From the NCBI GenBank assembly GCA_048500255.1, contig JASNYH010000001.1:310001-374000 (forward strand): a DNA stretch of 64,000 nucleotides. Reading direction: 5' to 3'. The number at the start of each line of letters is the position of its first letter. Within the stretch, counting starts at the first letter, position 1. The position numbers and the translations under genes are program-made. Positions 24,729-34,141 of this stretch are shown one piece after another. The notes beneath the pieces were generated by a model. It was not told the origin of the DNA and did not search any database. It saw nothing but the letters and a program-made list of their open reading frames with translations. This DNA is from JAMHWF01 sp048500255. Its GTDB lineage: Bacteria; Pseudomonadota; Gammaproteobacteria; Burkholderiales; Burkholderiaceae_C.

Positions 24729-25662
24729 GTCTGCTAGCTGTGGTCTTCCTGCTGATCGTGTGCTTGTCGGCCTTGGCCGCTCTCGCGTTGCTCAGCCTAT
24801 AGCGGCTCGATGTTCCGATAAGGCCGCGCTCCGCGAAGCTCACCACGTTTGGCCATCCGACCACGAGGTGGTCCAGAACCGGGACGCCGATATAGTGCAG
24901 CGCCGTCGCGAGCTGCTGCGTCATCAGCTCGTCGGCCGCTGAAGGCTCGGCGCTGCCGGACGGATGGTTGTGCGCGAGGATTACCGCCGCTGCGTTGAGC
25001 TGAAGTGCACGCTTGAGCACTTCACGCGGGTAGACGCTCGTCTCCGTCAACGTCCCGTCGAAAAGCACCTCGAAGCCGATCATCGCGTGCTGCGCATCGA
25101 GGAAGAAGACGCCGAATCGCTCGCGCTCACTCTGAGCCAGGTGCAGCCGCAGGTACTCGCGCGCCGCTCGCGGCGCATTGAGGACAGCGCCGGGCTGGCG
25201 CACACGTCGAGCGAGGATTGCGAGGGCCGCATCAACTACTGCCTGTTCGTGCGCAGGAAGGCCGCATGCCGGCGAAGGCGGCGCTTCATCAGCGAGGTTC
25301 TCGCCGTTCACTTTCGCGACGTTGGCAGTGGCTGTTTCGTGCTGCATCGCCGACACGTCGATCCGCTCGTCGAGCAAGTAAACGCGAACCTGAAACCGCC
25401 CACCGGCGATACGCTGCACTTGCCTACAGCCGGCCCGCGCCCCACCTTGACCTTGGCGCTTGCGCGTCCCGTCCGGCCAGTACGTCATCATCGATCGACC
25501 GTTTCCAGGCTGCCCCGGCAGCTGGTCCTCGCGGACCAGGTCGGCAGCGATGAGCGCGGCCGCGGTGCCACGATAGACGTCGCTCCAATGATCCCGATGA
25601 ATCGCCACGCCAGGAGGGAGCGGCCTGCGCGCTTCGGGCTCGCCATGCAGATGCAGTGTCAT
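24721..25662 (-). CDS. RadC-family JAB/MPN domain protein with extra N-terminal domain
   Basis: A 313-aa protein. The C-terminal half is a complete RadC-type JAMM metallo-domain: Glu198 (FEVLFDGTL), His231/His233 (HNHPSGS) and Asp244. The N-terminal ~105 residues (ALIAADLVREDQLPGQPGNG, MMTYWPDGTRKRQ, RFQVRVYLLDERIDV) replace the usual helix-hairpin-helix region of chromosomal RadC and are not assigned. The ATG at 25662 has GAGGT five bases upstream; a longer start at 25722 would run into the end repeats. RadC-like proteins are frequent cargo of P4-type islands. It is the only element gene on the minus strand. Confidence 0.85.
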   Translation of the reverse strand: MTLHLHGEPEARRPLPPGVAIHRDHWSDVYRGTAAALIAADLVREDQLPGQPGNGRSMMTYWPDGTRKRQGQGGARAGCRQVQRIAGGRFQVRVYLLDERIDVSAMQHETATANVAKVNGENLADEAPPSPACGLPAHEQAVVDAALAILARRVRQPGAVLNAPRAAREYLRLHLAQSERERFGVFFLDAQHAMIGFEVLFDGTLTETSVYPREVLKRALQLNAAAVILAHNHPSGSAEPSAADELMTQQLATALHYIGVPVLDHLVVGWPNVVSFAERGLIGTSSRYRLSNARAAKADKHTISRKTTASRLS

Positions 25663-25705
25663 TGCGCACCTCGCGTTTAGGTCGTTGATCGCTACACGAC
25701 GGGAG

Positions 25706-25726
25706 TTGCACACACCGTGCACACGA
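25706..25726. repeat. Right-end TGCACAC motif pair (putative arm site)
   Basis: TTGCACAC (25706-25713) and GTGCACAC (25717-25724), spaced 11 bp exactly as at the left end. The 20-bp block TGCACACACCGTGCACACGA (25707-25726) matches 15816-15835 at 19 of 20 bases in the same orientation. It lies 41 bp inside the right core. It also lies directly upstream of the radC-like gene and could influence its transcription. Confidence 0.7.
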
Positions 25727-25753
25727 CCCGCCTGAAAGGCGCATGGACACTGG

Positions 25754-25840
25754 TTATTCGCTCCGATCGAGCATCGGGGCGACGGCGAGGCGCCACGGCG
25801 CGGCGGCGGGCGCGGGGGGATGCAGGTTCTCGAGGCTCAT
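25754..25840 (-). pseudogene. dusA: Displaced native 5' end of dusA
   Basis: Minus-strand ATG at 25840 encodes MSLENLHPPAPAAAPWRL, then the dusA-typical AVAPMLD. After the att core it leaves the dusA sequence, reads RSE and hits TAA (25754-25756). The segment is what preceded codon 26 of dusA before insertion; the remainder of the gene now starts 10 kb away at 15713. Reassembling 25840-25767 with 15712 leftwards restores a continuous DusA beginning ...PWRLAVAPMLDWTDRHCR. It is non-functional except as the right junction. Confidence 0.9.
25767..25777. repeat. attR core
   Basis: TCGAGCATCGG, identical to the attL core at 15713-15723 and in the same orientation. It encodes the PMLD codons of the dusA fragment. 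Chromosomal dusA sequence continues to its right and element sequence to its left. Confidence 0.85.
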
Positions 25841-25903
25841 CGCTGGGTCGGGCGCGAAGGCGAGCACTCTAGCAAGCGCCGCACGCACCCGGCCTGCTCC
25901 CGC

Positions 25904-26788
25904 TCAGGCCCGCCCCGCCACCGCCGCGACGTCGTCGACGAAACGCGGCCACAACGCTTCGGGCAGGTCGTGGCCCATGCCTTCGATGAAGTCGGTGTGC
26001 GCGTCACGGATGCGCTCGGCGAGGTCGCGCCCGGCTTCGACCGGCACCAGCGGATCGGCCAGGCCGTGGATCACTTGCGTGGGCTTGCGGATGGCGTCGA
26101 GCAGCTCGGTGCGGTCGCCATCGGCGAGGATCGCGGCGAGCTGGCGCGCCACGGCGCCCGGCCGGTACGAGCGCCGCACCGCCCGCGCGACGCGCTCGCG
26201 TTGCGCGTCGGGCGGCGTCGGCCAGGCCGGGCTTCCGATCAGGCGGAACAGCTCGACATAGCGGTCGATCACGGCGTCGAGGTCGTCGGGCCGCGCCGGG
26301 CGCTGCAGCAGCGCCATCTGCACGCGCCAGTTCGGCTGCGGCAGGTGGCGCGAGCCGCTCGTCGTCATCATCAGCGTCAGGCTGCGCACGCGCTTCGCGT
26401 GGCGCGCCGCCAGGTGCTGCGCAACCATGCCGCCCATCGACGCGCCGCAGACGTGCGCTCTCGCGATGCCCAGCGCATCGAGCACGCCCGCGGCGTCGGC
26501 GGCCAGGTCGGCGATCGCGTAGGGGCTGCGCACGCCCAGGCCGGTGACGTGGCGCAACGCGTCGAGCGCGAGGTTGGGCACGCCGAGGTGGTCGAAGCGT
26601 TGCGACAGGCCGATGTCGCGGTTGTCGAAACGAATCACGCGAAAGCCGCGCGCGACCCATTGCGCGACCAGCCCGTCGTGCCAGGCGACGAGCTGCATGC
26701 CCAGCCCCATGATCAACAGCAGCGGCTCGCCCTGCGGCGAGCCGTGCTCCTCCACCTCGAGCGCGACGCCGTTGGCGGCGACCTGCAA
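25904..26788 (-). CDS. Alpha/beta hydrolase
   Basis: A 294-aa soluble hydrolase of the alpha/beta superfamily, downstream partner in a lipid-ester operon. Oxyanion strand LLLIMGLGMQLVAW, then FRVIRFDNRDIGLSQRF, nucleophile elbow CGASMGGMVAQHLA (Ser), acid residue in VIHGLADPLVPVEAG and catalytic His in IEGMGHDLPEALW complete the triad. There is no ATG; TTG at 26788, 2 bp after the preceding stop, gives the normal N-terminus (LQVAANGVALEVEEHG). Substrate unknown; carboxylesterase or lipase activity is plausible from its neighbours. Confidence 0.88.
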   Translation of the reverse strand: MQVAANGVALEVEEHGSPQGEPLLLIMGLGMQLVAWHDGLVAQWVARGFRVIRFDNRDIGLSQRFDHLGVPNLALDALRHVTGLGVRSPYAIADLAADAAGVLDALGIARAHVCGASMGGMVAQHLAARHAKRVRSLTLMMTTSGSRHLPQPNWRVQMALLQRPARPDDLDAVIDRYVELFRLIGSPAWPTPPDAQRERVARAVRRSYRPGAVARQLAAILADGDRTELLDAIRKPTQVIHGLADPLVPVEAGRDLAERIRDAHTDFIEGMGHDLPEALWPRFVDDVAAVAGRA

Positions 26789-26790
26789 GA

Positions 26791-27600
26791 TCAGGCCGGC
26801 GCGGCGGCGTGCCGCGGTCCGCGGAAGAACCAGCGCCGCGCGCCGTGCGGCTCGAACGGCCGCCAGTGGCCGGCCGGCTGCGCCAGCCGGTCGGCGATGG
26901 CGTACATCGCCAGCGGATTCATGCCCATGCCGACGTGGCTCGAGGGCACGGCGATGTTCTCGGCCAGCGGCCCGGGCGCGACGACGCTGCAGCGCCACGA
27001 CACGATGCCGTCGGTGCGCGACCAGATCGACGTCGTGGGCACCGGCGGATCCTTGCGGATCTGCGCCATCAGCGCCGGGTCGTGCACCGACTGGCCGCTG
27101 ACGAGCTCGTAGAAGCGCCAGGCGTTGGTCGCGCGCGGGTGGCCGGTGAACGGCGTGCCCAGCGTGACGACGCAGCGCACGTGCTCGGGCAGCTCCTTGG
27201 CCAGCTCGCGCGCATAGATGCCGCCCAGGCTCCAGCCGATCAGGCTGACCTTGCGCGCATGGGCGCGGAACAGGCGCTTCACGTCGTCGTTGCAGCGCTC
27301 GAGCACGCCGTGACGCGGGCCGAAGTTGAAGCCCTGACCCCAGGGGTGCGTCTTGTAGCCGAGGTGGTCCAGGAAGCGTCGCAACGGCGTCGTGGTGAAG
27401 TCGTTGGCGCCGAGACCGGGGAACACGAGCACCGGATGGCCGTCGCCCCGCGGCAGCTTGCGCAGCCACGGCATCGCGGCCAGCAGCGCGGCCAGCTCCC
27501 AGGGAGCCCGGCTTTCGAGGGCGACCAGCAGTGCGTGCGGCGCGCGCAGATCGCTGAGATGGAACGCGTGGTGATGCAGGTCGGGCGAGGTGCGGGGCAT
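26791..27600 (-). CDS. Lipase/esterase of the alpha/beta hydrolase fold
   Basis: A 269-aa protein from ATG 27600 (MPRTSPDLHHHAFHL). LVFPGLGANDFTTTPLRRFLDHLGY precedes the nucleophile motif GWSLGGIYARELA and a lipase-like segment LGTPFTGHPRATNAW. The acid and His appear in SRTDGIVSW and SSHVGMGMNP. It resembles cytoplasmic triacylglycerol-lipase-like proteins often found beside wax-ester synthases. It lies 31 bp downstream of the WS/DGAT gene and is tightly linked to the next hydrolase, so the three form one operon. Confidence 0.87.
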   Translation of the reverse strand: MPRTSPDLHHHAFHLSDLRAPHALLVALESRAPWELAALLAAMPWLRKLPRGDGHPVLVFPGLGANDFTTTPLRRFLDHLGYKTHPWGQGFNFGPRHGVLERCNDDVKRLFRAHARKVSLIGWSLGGIYARELAKELPEHVRCVVTLGTPFTGHPRATNAWRFYELVSGQSVHDPALMAQIRKDPPVPTTSIWSRTDGIVSWRCSVVAPGPLAENIAVPSSHVGMGMNPLAMYAIADRLAQPAGHWRPFEPHGARRWFFRGPRHAAAPA

Positions 27601-27631
27601 GCGTCGGACTGCAGCGGGACTTTTTCGGATG

Positions 27632-29161
27632 TTAGCGACTCCCGCGCCGCGCGGCCCGCGCGCCGACTCGGGGGGAACCCGCTGTCGCGCGTGCGACAGC
27701 ACGGGCCGGCAGCGCCTGCAGTTCGCGAAACGCCGCCTCGATGTGCGCCGCCAGTTCGGCCGCTTCGGGCATCGCGCGCGCGCAGGCGACGATGCCGATG
27801 TCGAGCGACTCGTGATAGCTCTGCACCGTGATGTTGAGCGCCACGCCGTGCACGACGATCGAGATCGGATAGTCGGCGAGCAGCTTGGCGCCGGCGAGCC
27901 ACAGGGGCACCGTCGGCCCGGGCACGTTGGAGATCGTGACGTTGGCGACCGGCGGGATGCGGTCGGCCAGGCCGGCGCGGCCATAGATCGACGCGAGGCC
28001 CTCGATCAGCCATGGCACGCCGAGCGACGGGAAGTCGGTCGGCAGCAGGCCGCGCATGCTGCCGATCGTCGCCTTCATCGAGGTGCCCGCAGCCTTGACG
28101 TGGGCCAGCCGCGCCGCCGGATCGGCCAGGTGCGTGCCGAGGCTGACCAGGCTCATCGAGGCCTGCGTGTTGGCCGTGCCGTCGCCGGCGGCGCGCAGCG
28201 AGATCGGCACCGCCGCCACCAGCGACTTGCGCGGCAGCGGCCCGTGCGCGGCGAACCAGCGCCGCAGTGCGCCGCTGCAGATCGCGAGCAGCGCGTCGTT
28301 GAGGCTGGCCTCGTGGCGGCGGCGCACGGCGTTCAACTCGGCCAGCGGCAGGGTCACGGCGGCGAACGTGCGCTCGTTCGAGACCGTGACGTTGAGCCGC
28401 GTGCGCGGCGCGAGGCCGAGGTTGCTGACGCCGGCGGCGCGCCGTCGCGCCGTGCCGCGCACGCGCGCCAGCAGCGCATCGACGCCGTCGCCGACGGCCT
28501 CGCCGGCGCTGCGCGCGGCAATCCGCGACACCGCGCCGAGCGTCGACGGCAGCGCCCTCACCAGGTCGACCACCTGGTCGAGCTGGTGCGCGAGCGCGCC
28601 GCGCAGCATCTCCACCGTGCCGAGCCGGCCCTTGCGCGCACGCGCCGGCAGCGCCTCGACCTTGCGCGGCCGCGGCCCGACGTCGAGCAGCGCCTGCGCC
28701 AGCGCGACGGCCGCCTGGCCGTCGACGGCGGCGTGGTGCAGCTGCGTGTAGACGGCGCAGAGCCGCCGGCCGTCGTCGCCCGGCGCGAGGCCCTCGAAGA
28801 CGTGGAACTTCCACAGCGGCCGGCTGCGGTCGAGCCGCTGAGCATGCAGACGCGCGACCTGCGCCCGCAGCTCGACCCATCCGGCGCCCGGCGGCAGCGC
28901 GACGCCGACGATGTGCTCGTCGAGGTCGGGCTCGACGTCGACCCAGGCCGGCGCGGCGAGGTTCAGCGGCATCGGCGCCAGCTTGCGACGCAGCACCGGC
29001 ATCAACGGCAGCCGCGCCGCGACGTGGCGGCGCAGTGCGGCGAGCCAGCTGCCGCGGTGGCCCGCCGGCAGTTCGTAGACGTTGAGCGAGCCGACGTGCA
29101 TCGGCATCTCGGGCGTCTCCAGGTGGAGGAAGGCGGCGTCGAGGCCGGAGAGCTGTTGCAT
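27632..29161 (-). CDS. Wax ester synthase/diacylglycerol acyltransferase (WS/DGAT)
   Basis: Bifunctional acyltransferase making storage wax esters or triacylglycerols from acyl-CoA; 509 aa. Starts MQQLSGLDAAFLHLETPEMPMHVG, characteristic of the family. The active-site motif is HHAAVDG (HHxxxDG). Downstream are the conserved segments VPISLRAAGDG, NTQASMSLVSLGTHLADPAARL and NVTISNVPGPTVPLWLAGAKL. Two hydrolase genes follow on the same strand, suggesting a storage-lipid synthesis and turnover unit. Confidence 0.93.
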   Translation of the reverse strand: MQQLSGLDAAFLHLETPEMPMHVGSLNVYELPAGHRGSWLAALRRHVAARLPLMPVLRRKLAPMPLNLAAPAWVDVEPDLDEHIVGVALPPGAGWVELRAQVARLHAQRLDRSRPLWKFHVFEGLAPGDDGRRLCAVYTQLHHAAVDGQAAVALAQALLDVGPRPRKVEALPARARKGRLGTVEMLRGALAHQLDQVVDLVRALPSTLGAVSRIAARSAGEAVGDGVDALLARVRGTARRRAAGVSNLGLAPRTRLNVTVSNERTFAAVTLPLAELNAVRRRHEASLNDALLAICSGALRRWFAAHGPLPRKSLVAAVPISLRAAGDGTANTQASMSLVSLGTHLADPAARLAHVKAAGTSMKATIGSMRGLLPTDFPSLGVPWLIEGLASIYGRAGLADRIPPVANVTISNVPGPTVPLWLAGAKLLADYPISIVVHGVALNITVQSYHESLDIGIVACARAMPEAAELAAHIEAAFRELQALPARAVARATAGSPRVGARAARRGSR

Positions 29162-29191
29162 CGCACTCCCTGCGGCCTCGGCGGCGCGCGG

Positions 29192-32146
29192 TCAGGCGGC
29201 CTCGGTGCGCAGCGCGCCGTCGAGCGCCTGGAACAGGCTGTCGACGACGACGGGCTTGGTCAGGTAGTGCGCGAAGCCGGCACGCCGTCCGCGCTCGATC
29301 TCGGCGGGCATCGCGTCGGCCGACAGCGCGATCACGGGGATGGCGCGCGTGGCGTCGTCGCTGCGCAGCGCCTCGAGCACGGCATAGCCGTCGAGCCCGG
29401 GCAGGTGGATGTCGAGCAGGATCACGTCGGGGCGCAGCCGCCGCGCGAGCTCGAGGCCGTGCTCGCCGTGCGTCGCCGTCGTCAGGCGCAGCGCCGGGCG
29501 CAGGCGCAGCATGGCCTCGACGACACGCAGGTTGGCTGCGTTGTCCTCGACGTAGAGCACCTGCAGCGCGGCGGCGTCGGAAACCGACGCGCGGGCGTCG
29601 TCGCACGGCGGCGACGCCGGCAGCTCGCCCTGCGGCAGGTCGATCCAGAACGTCGAGCCGCGACCGGGCGCGGTGTCGACGCCCATGCGCGCGCCCATCG
29701 CCTCGGCGAGCTGGCGCGACAGCGCCAGGCCGATGCCCGTGCCCTCGACCGGCCCATCCTCGGCGCCGAGGCGCTCGAACGGCTGGAACAGGCGCTCGAG
29801 GCGGTCACTCGCGATGCCGGGGCCGTCGTCGACGACGGCGATGCGCAGCGTCGCCGCGTCGCGCCGCTCGCAGGCGAGCGCGACGCGGCCGCCTTCGCGG
29901 TGGTACTTGATCGCGTTGCCGAGCAGGTTGACGAGGATCTGGCGCAGCCGCGTCGCGTCTCCCAGCACCGGCGGCGGCGCGATGCCGGCGCGCTCGAGGG
30001 CGATGCCGCGCGCCGCGGCCAGCGGCGCGACGAGCGCCAACGCCTGCTCGATCACGCCGCCCAGGTCGAGCGGCTCGATCGTCACCGCCAGATGGCCCGA
30101 CTCGATGCGCGACAAGTCGAGCAGCTCGTTGATCAGCTCGAGCAGGTGAGCGCCGGCGCGCCGCACTTCCTTGACGAAACCGCGCTGGCGCGCCGGCAGC
30201 GCGTTGTCCATCTCGAGCACCTGCGCGAAACCGAGGATGGCGTTCATCGGCGTGCGCAGCTCGTGGCTCATGCGCGAAAGGAACTCACTCTTCGCGGCAT
30301 TGGCGCGCTCGGCCTCGTCGCGCGCGCGCACCAGCTCGGCGGTGCGATCGGCGACGCGCGTCTCGAGCTCGTGCGCGAGATTGCGCAGGGTGCGCTCGGC
30401 ACGCTTGGCCTGCGTGATGTCGGTCGCCACGCCGAGAAAGCCGGCGGCCTCGCCGCGGCCGTCGAGCATCACGGTGACGGCCAGGCTCACGGTGAGGTGC
30501 GAGCCGTCCTTGCGCACGTAGGTCCATTCGCGCGGGCGGAAGTCGCCGCGGCGCGCCGGCGCGCGCGTCGCCTCGGCCGCCGGCACGGCGACGCCGTACT
30601 CGCGCGACAGCTCCTCGGCGCGCGCGCGGAGCTCCTCGGGCAGGTGCAGGTCGCGCACCGACATGCGGCCGATCACCTCGTCGGCGACATAGCCGAGCAT
30701 GCGCTCGGCGCCGGTGTTGAACAGCGTCATCGTGCCGTCGACGTCGCCGGCCGTGATCGCCACCTGGCTGGCGGCGTCGATCACCATCTGCAGCTGGCGC
30801 CGCGCCGCGACGGTGGCCTGCTGCTCGAGGACGAGGCGCGTGATGTCCTGCACCGTGCCCGAGGTGCGCAGCGCGCGGCCGTCGTCGGCATAGGTCGTCT
30901 CGCCGCGCTCCTCGACCCACTTGATGCGGCCGTCGGCCATGCGCAGCCGGTGGCGGATGGCGTACGGCTTGTGCGTCGCGACGGCGCGCGTGTAGGCGGC
31001 GTCGACGGCGGCGCGGTCCTCGGGATGAACGGCGTCGAGAAAGGCCTCGTACGACGCGCCGAAGCGCTCGGGATCGATCTCGAAGATGCGGTAGATCTCG
31101 TCGGACCACAGCAGCCGGCCATTGGCGAGGTCGAGGTCCCAGCTGCCGAGCTGCGCCAGCGCCTGCGCCTCGCGCAGCCGCCGGTCGGAGCGCTGCAGCG
31201 CATCGACGAAGCGGATGCGGTCGATGGCGACCGCGGCGCGGCCGGCCATCGCGGCGATCTGCTCGAGCTGCTCCGGCGTGGGCAGGCGCACGCCGTCGTC
31301 GCCGAAGTTGCCGGTCGCGAGCAGCCCGACGCCGCGTCCGCGCACGCGCAACGGCACGTGCACGATGCTGCGCGGATCGAGCGGCGCCAGCGTCGTGCTG
31401 CCGATGCGCGGGTCGTCGCGCGCATCGACCCAGACGCGCGGGCCGTCGGCGCGCGCCACTTCGCGCAGCAGCTCCGATGCGGCCGGATCGAGCGGGCGCG
31501 ACCACAGGCCGACGGGCAGCCGCGTGATGGCGGGGCCGGCCGCGCCTTCGAGGCGGTAGCGCTGCTCGTCGGCATCGGTCAGCAGGATCCACACGTCGCG
31601 GTAGCCGAGGTCGGCCTCGATCTCGGCGGCCAGCGCAACGACGATGGCTTGCGCATCGCGCGCCTCCTCGATCTCGCGCGCCAGCCGCAGCAACGCCTCG
31701 CCGCGCAGCTGCCCATCGCGGCGCCGGCGCTCGTCGGCCAGGCGCTGCGTGATGTCGTGGCCGATCGACAGCACGCCTCGCAGCGCGCCGTGCGCATCGA
31801 CGAGCGTCTGGGCATGCCATTCGATCGCGCGCTCGCTGCCGTCGCGGCAGACGATGGGGTTGGCGTGGGCGCGCACCGCCGCACCGCGGCAGGCGTCTGC
31901 GAACAGCGCGCCGATGCGCGGGCGGTCGCGCGGCGGGATGAAGTGCGAAAACCAGTCGAGGCTGCGGATCTCGTCGAGCCGCCAGCCCGTGAGCCGCTCG
32001 AAGCCGGCGTTGACGTGCTCGATGCGGCCCGCGGGATCGAGCATCAGCACGACGACGGGAGCGGCATCGAGCAGCTGCAACGCATCGAGACCGACACCCG
32101 CCGGCGATGCATCTGCGGTCTGCGGGCTGGACTGCCTCGACGACAT
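29192..32146 (-). CDS. PAS/GAF hybrid sensor histidine kinase with receiver domain
   Basis: Cytoplasmic hybrid kinase, 984 aa from ATG 32146 (GAGGAG five bases upstream). Order: PAS ~20-135, GAF ~150-312, PAS ~325-440 (SWDLDLANGRLLWSDE, PAS_3 type), PAS ~450-590 with a PAC motif, coiled coil, HisKA with phospho-His628 (SHELRTP), HATPase (Asn744; DDGPGIAS; GTGIGLALS) and receiver with Asp912 (LLDIHLPGLDG). There are no transmembrane segments, so the signal is intracellular. No response regulator or other output gene adjoins it: an orphan kinase. A possible -10 TAACAT lies at 32190-32195. Confidence 0.95.
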   Translation of the reverse strand: MSSRQSSPQTADASPAGVGLDALQLLDAAPVVVLMLDPAGRIEHVNAGFERLTGWRLDEIRSLDWFSHFIPPRDRPRIGALFADACRGAAVRAHANPIVCRDGSERAIEWHAQTLVDAHGALRGVLSIGHDITQRLADERRRRDGQLRGEALLRLAREIEEARDAQAIVVALAAEIEADLGYRDVWILLTDADEQRYRLEGAAGPAITRLPVGLWSRPLDPAASELLREVARADGPRVWVDARDDPRIGSTTLAPLDPRSIVHVPLRVRGRGVGLLATGNFGDDGVRLPTPEQLEQIAAMAGRAAVAIDRIRFVDALQRSDRRLREAQALAQLGSWDLDLANGRLLWSDEIYRIFEIDPERFGASYEAFLDAVHPEDRAAVDAAYTRAVATHKPYAIRHRLRMADGRIKWVEERGETTYADDGRALRTSGTVQDITRLVLEQQATVAARRQLQMVIDAASQVAITAGDVDGTMTLFNTGAERMLGYVADEVIGRMSVRDLHLPEELRARAEELSREYGVAVPAAEATRAPARRGDFRPREWTYVRKDGSHLTVSLAVTVMLDGRGEAAGFLGVATDITQAKRAERTLRNLAHELETRVADRTAELVRARDEAERANAAKSEFLSRMSHELRTPMNAILGFAQVLEMDNALPARQRGFVKEVRRAGAHLLELINELLDLSRIESGHLAVTIEPLDLGGVIEQALALVAPLAAARGIALERAGIAPPPVLGDATRLRQILVNLLGNAIKYHREGGRVALACERRDAATLRIAVVDDGPGIASDRLERLFQPFERLGAEDGPVEGTGIGLALSRQLAEAMGARMGVDTAPGRGSTFWIDLPQGELPASPPCDDARASVSDAAALQVLYVEDNAANLRVVEAMLRLRPALRLTTATHGEHGLELARRLRPDVILLDIHLPGLDGYAVLEALRSDDATRAIPVIALSADAMPAEIERGRRAGFAHYLTKPVVVDSLFQALDGALRTEAA

Positions 32147-32235
32147 GGACTCCTCGGACTGCTGCGCGAAACGGCCGCGCCCGCACGGCATGTTAGCCGC
32201 GTTCGGCGCTGCGCTGCGCGCGGAGAATTCCCGCG

Positions 32236-32276
32236 AAAACCCGTGCCCGACCCGCGACGCGCGGGTCGACACGGGG
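32236..32276 (-). terminator. Rho-independent terminator of the rimP-typA operon
   Basis: Directly after the typA stop, the minus strand forms a long GC hairpin (CGACCCGCG / CGCGGGTCG with loop CGT, extended by CCGTG/CACGG beyond a small internal loop), followed by TTTT. It marks the end of the six-gene operon and separates it from the sensor kinase. Confidence 0.8.
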
Positions 32277-32280
32277 TGTC

Positions 32281-34110
<1,830 letters not shown>

Positions 34111-34141
34111 GGGGCTCTCTTGCAGCGCAGGACAGGTGTCG

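Larger units (their letters stand above)
15713..25777. mobile_element. dusA-integrated element, candidate phage satellite (~10 kb)
   Basis: The boundaries are an 11-bp identical core (TCGAGCATCGG, dusA codons PMLD) at 15713-15723 and 25767-25777. Beyond the right core lies the displaced native 5' end of dusA. Contents left to right: tyrosine integrase, unknown 255-aa protein, AlpA-like HTH, 86-aa protein, SF3 helicase, iteron-like repeats, Nu1-like HTH protein, unknown 172-aa protein, five or six small proteins, tail tape measure, and RadC/JAB (opposite strand). There is no capsid, portal, large terminase or lysis gene. Insertion at dusA by a dedicated integrase family is established for prophages and islands. 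The satellite interpretation is inference from gene order (int, alpA, rep, packaging-like genes). Confidence 0.9.

Noticed and set aside
15713..25777. Interpretation as an ordinary degraded prophage
   Set aside because: Coding frames are intact and operon-packed with many ATGA/GTGA overlaps and no fragments of capsid or tail neighbours; a compact satellite fits better, though deletion from a larger prophage is not excluded.
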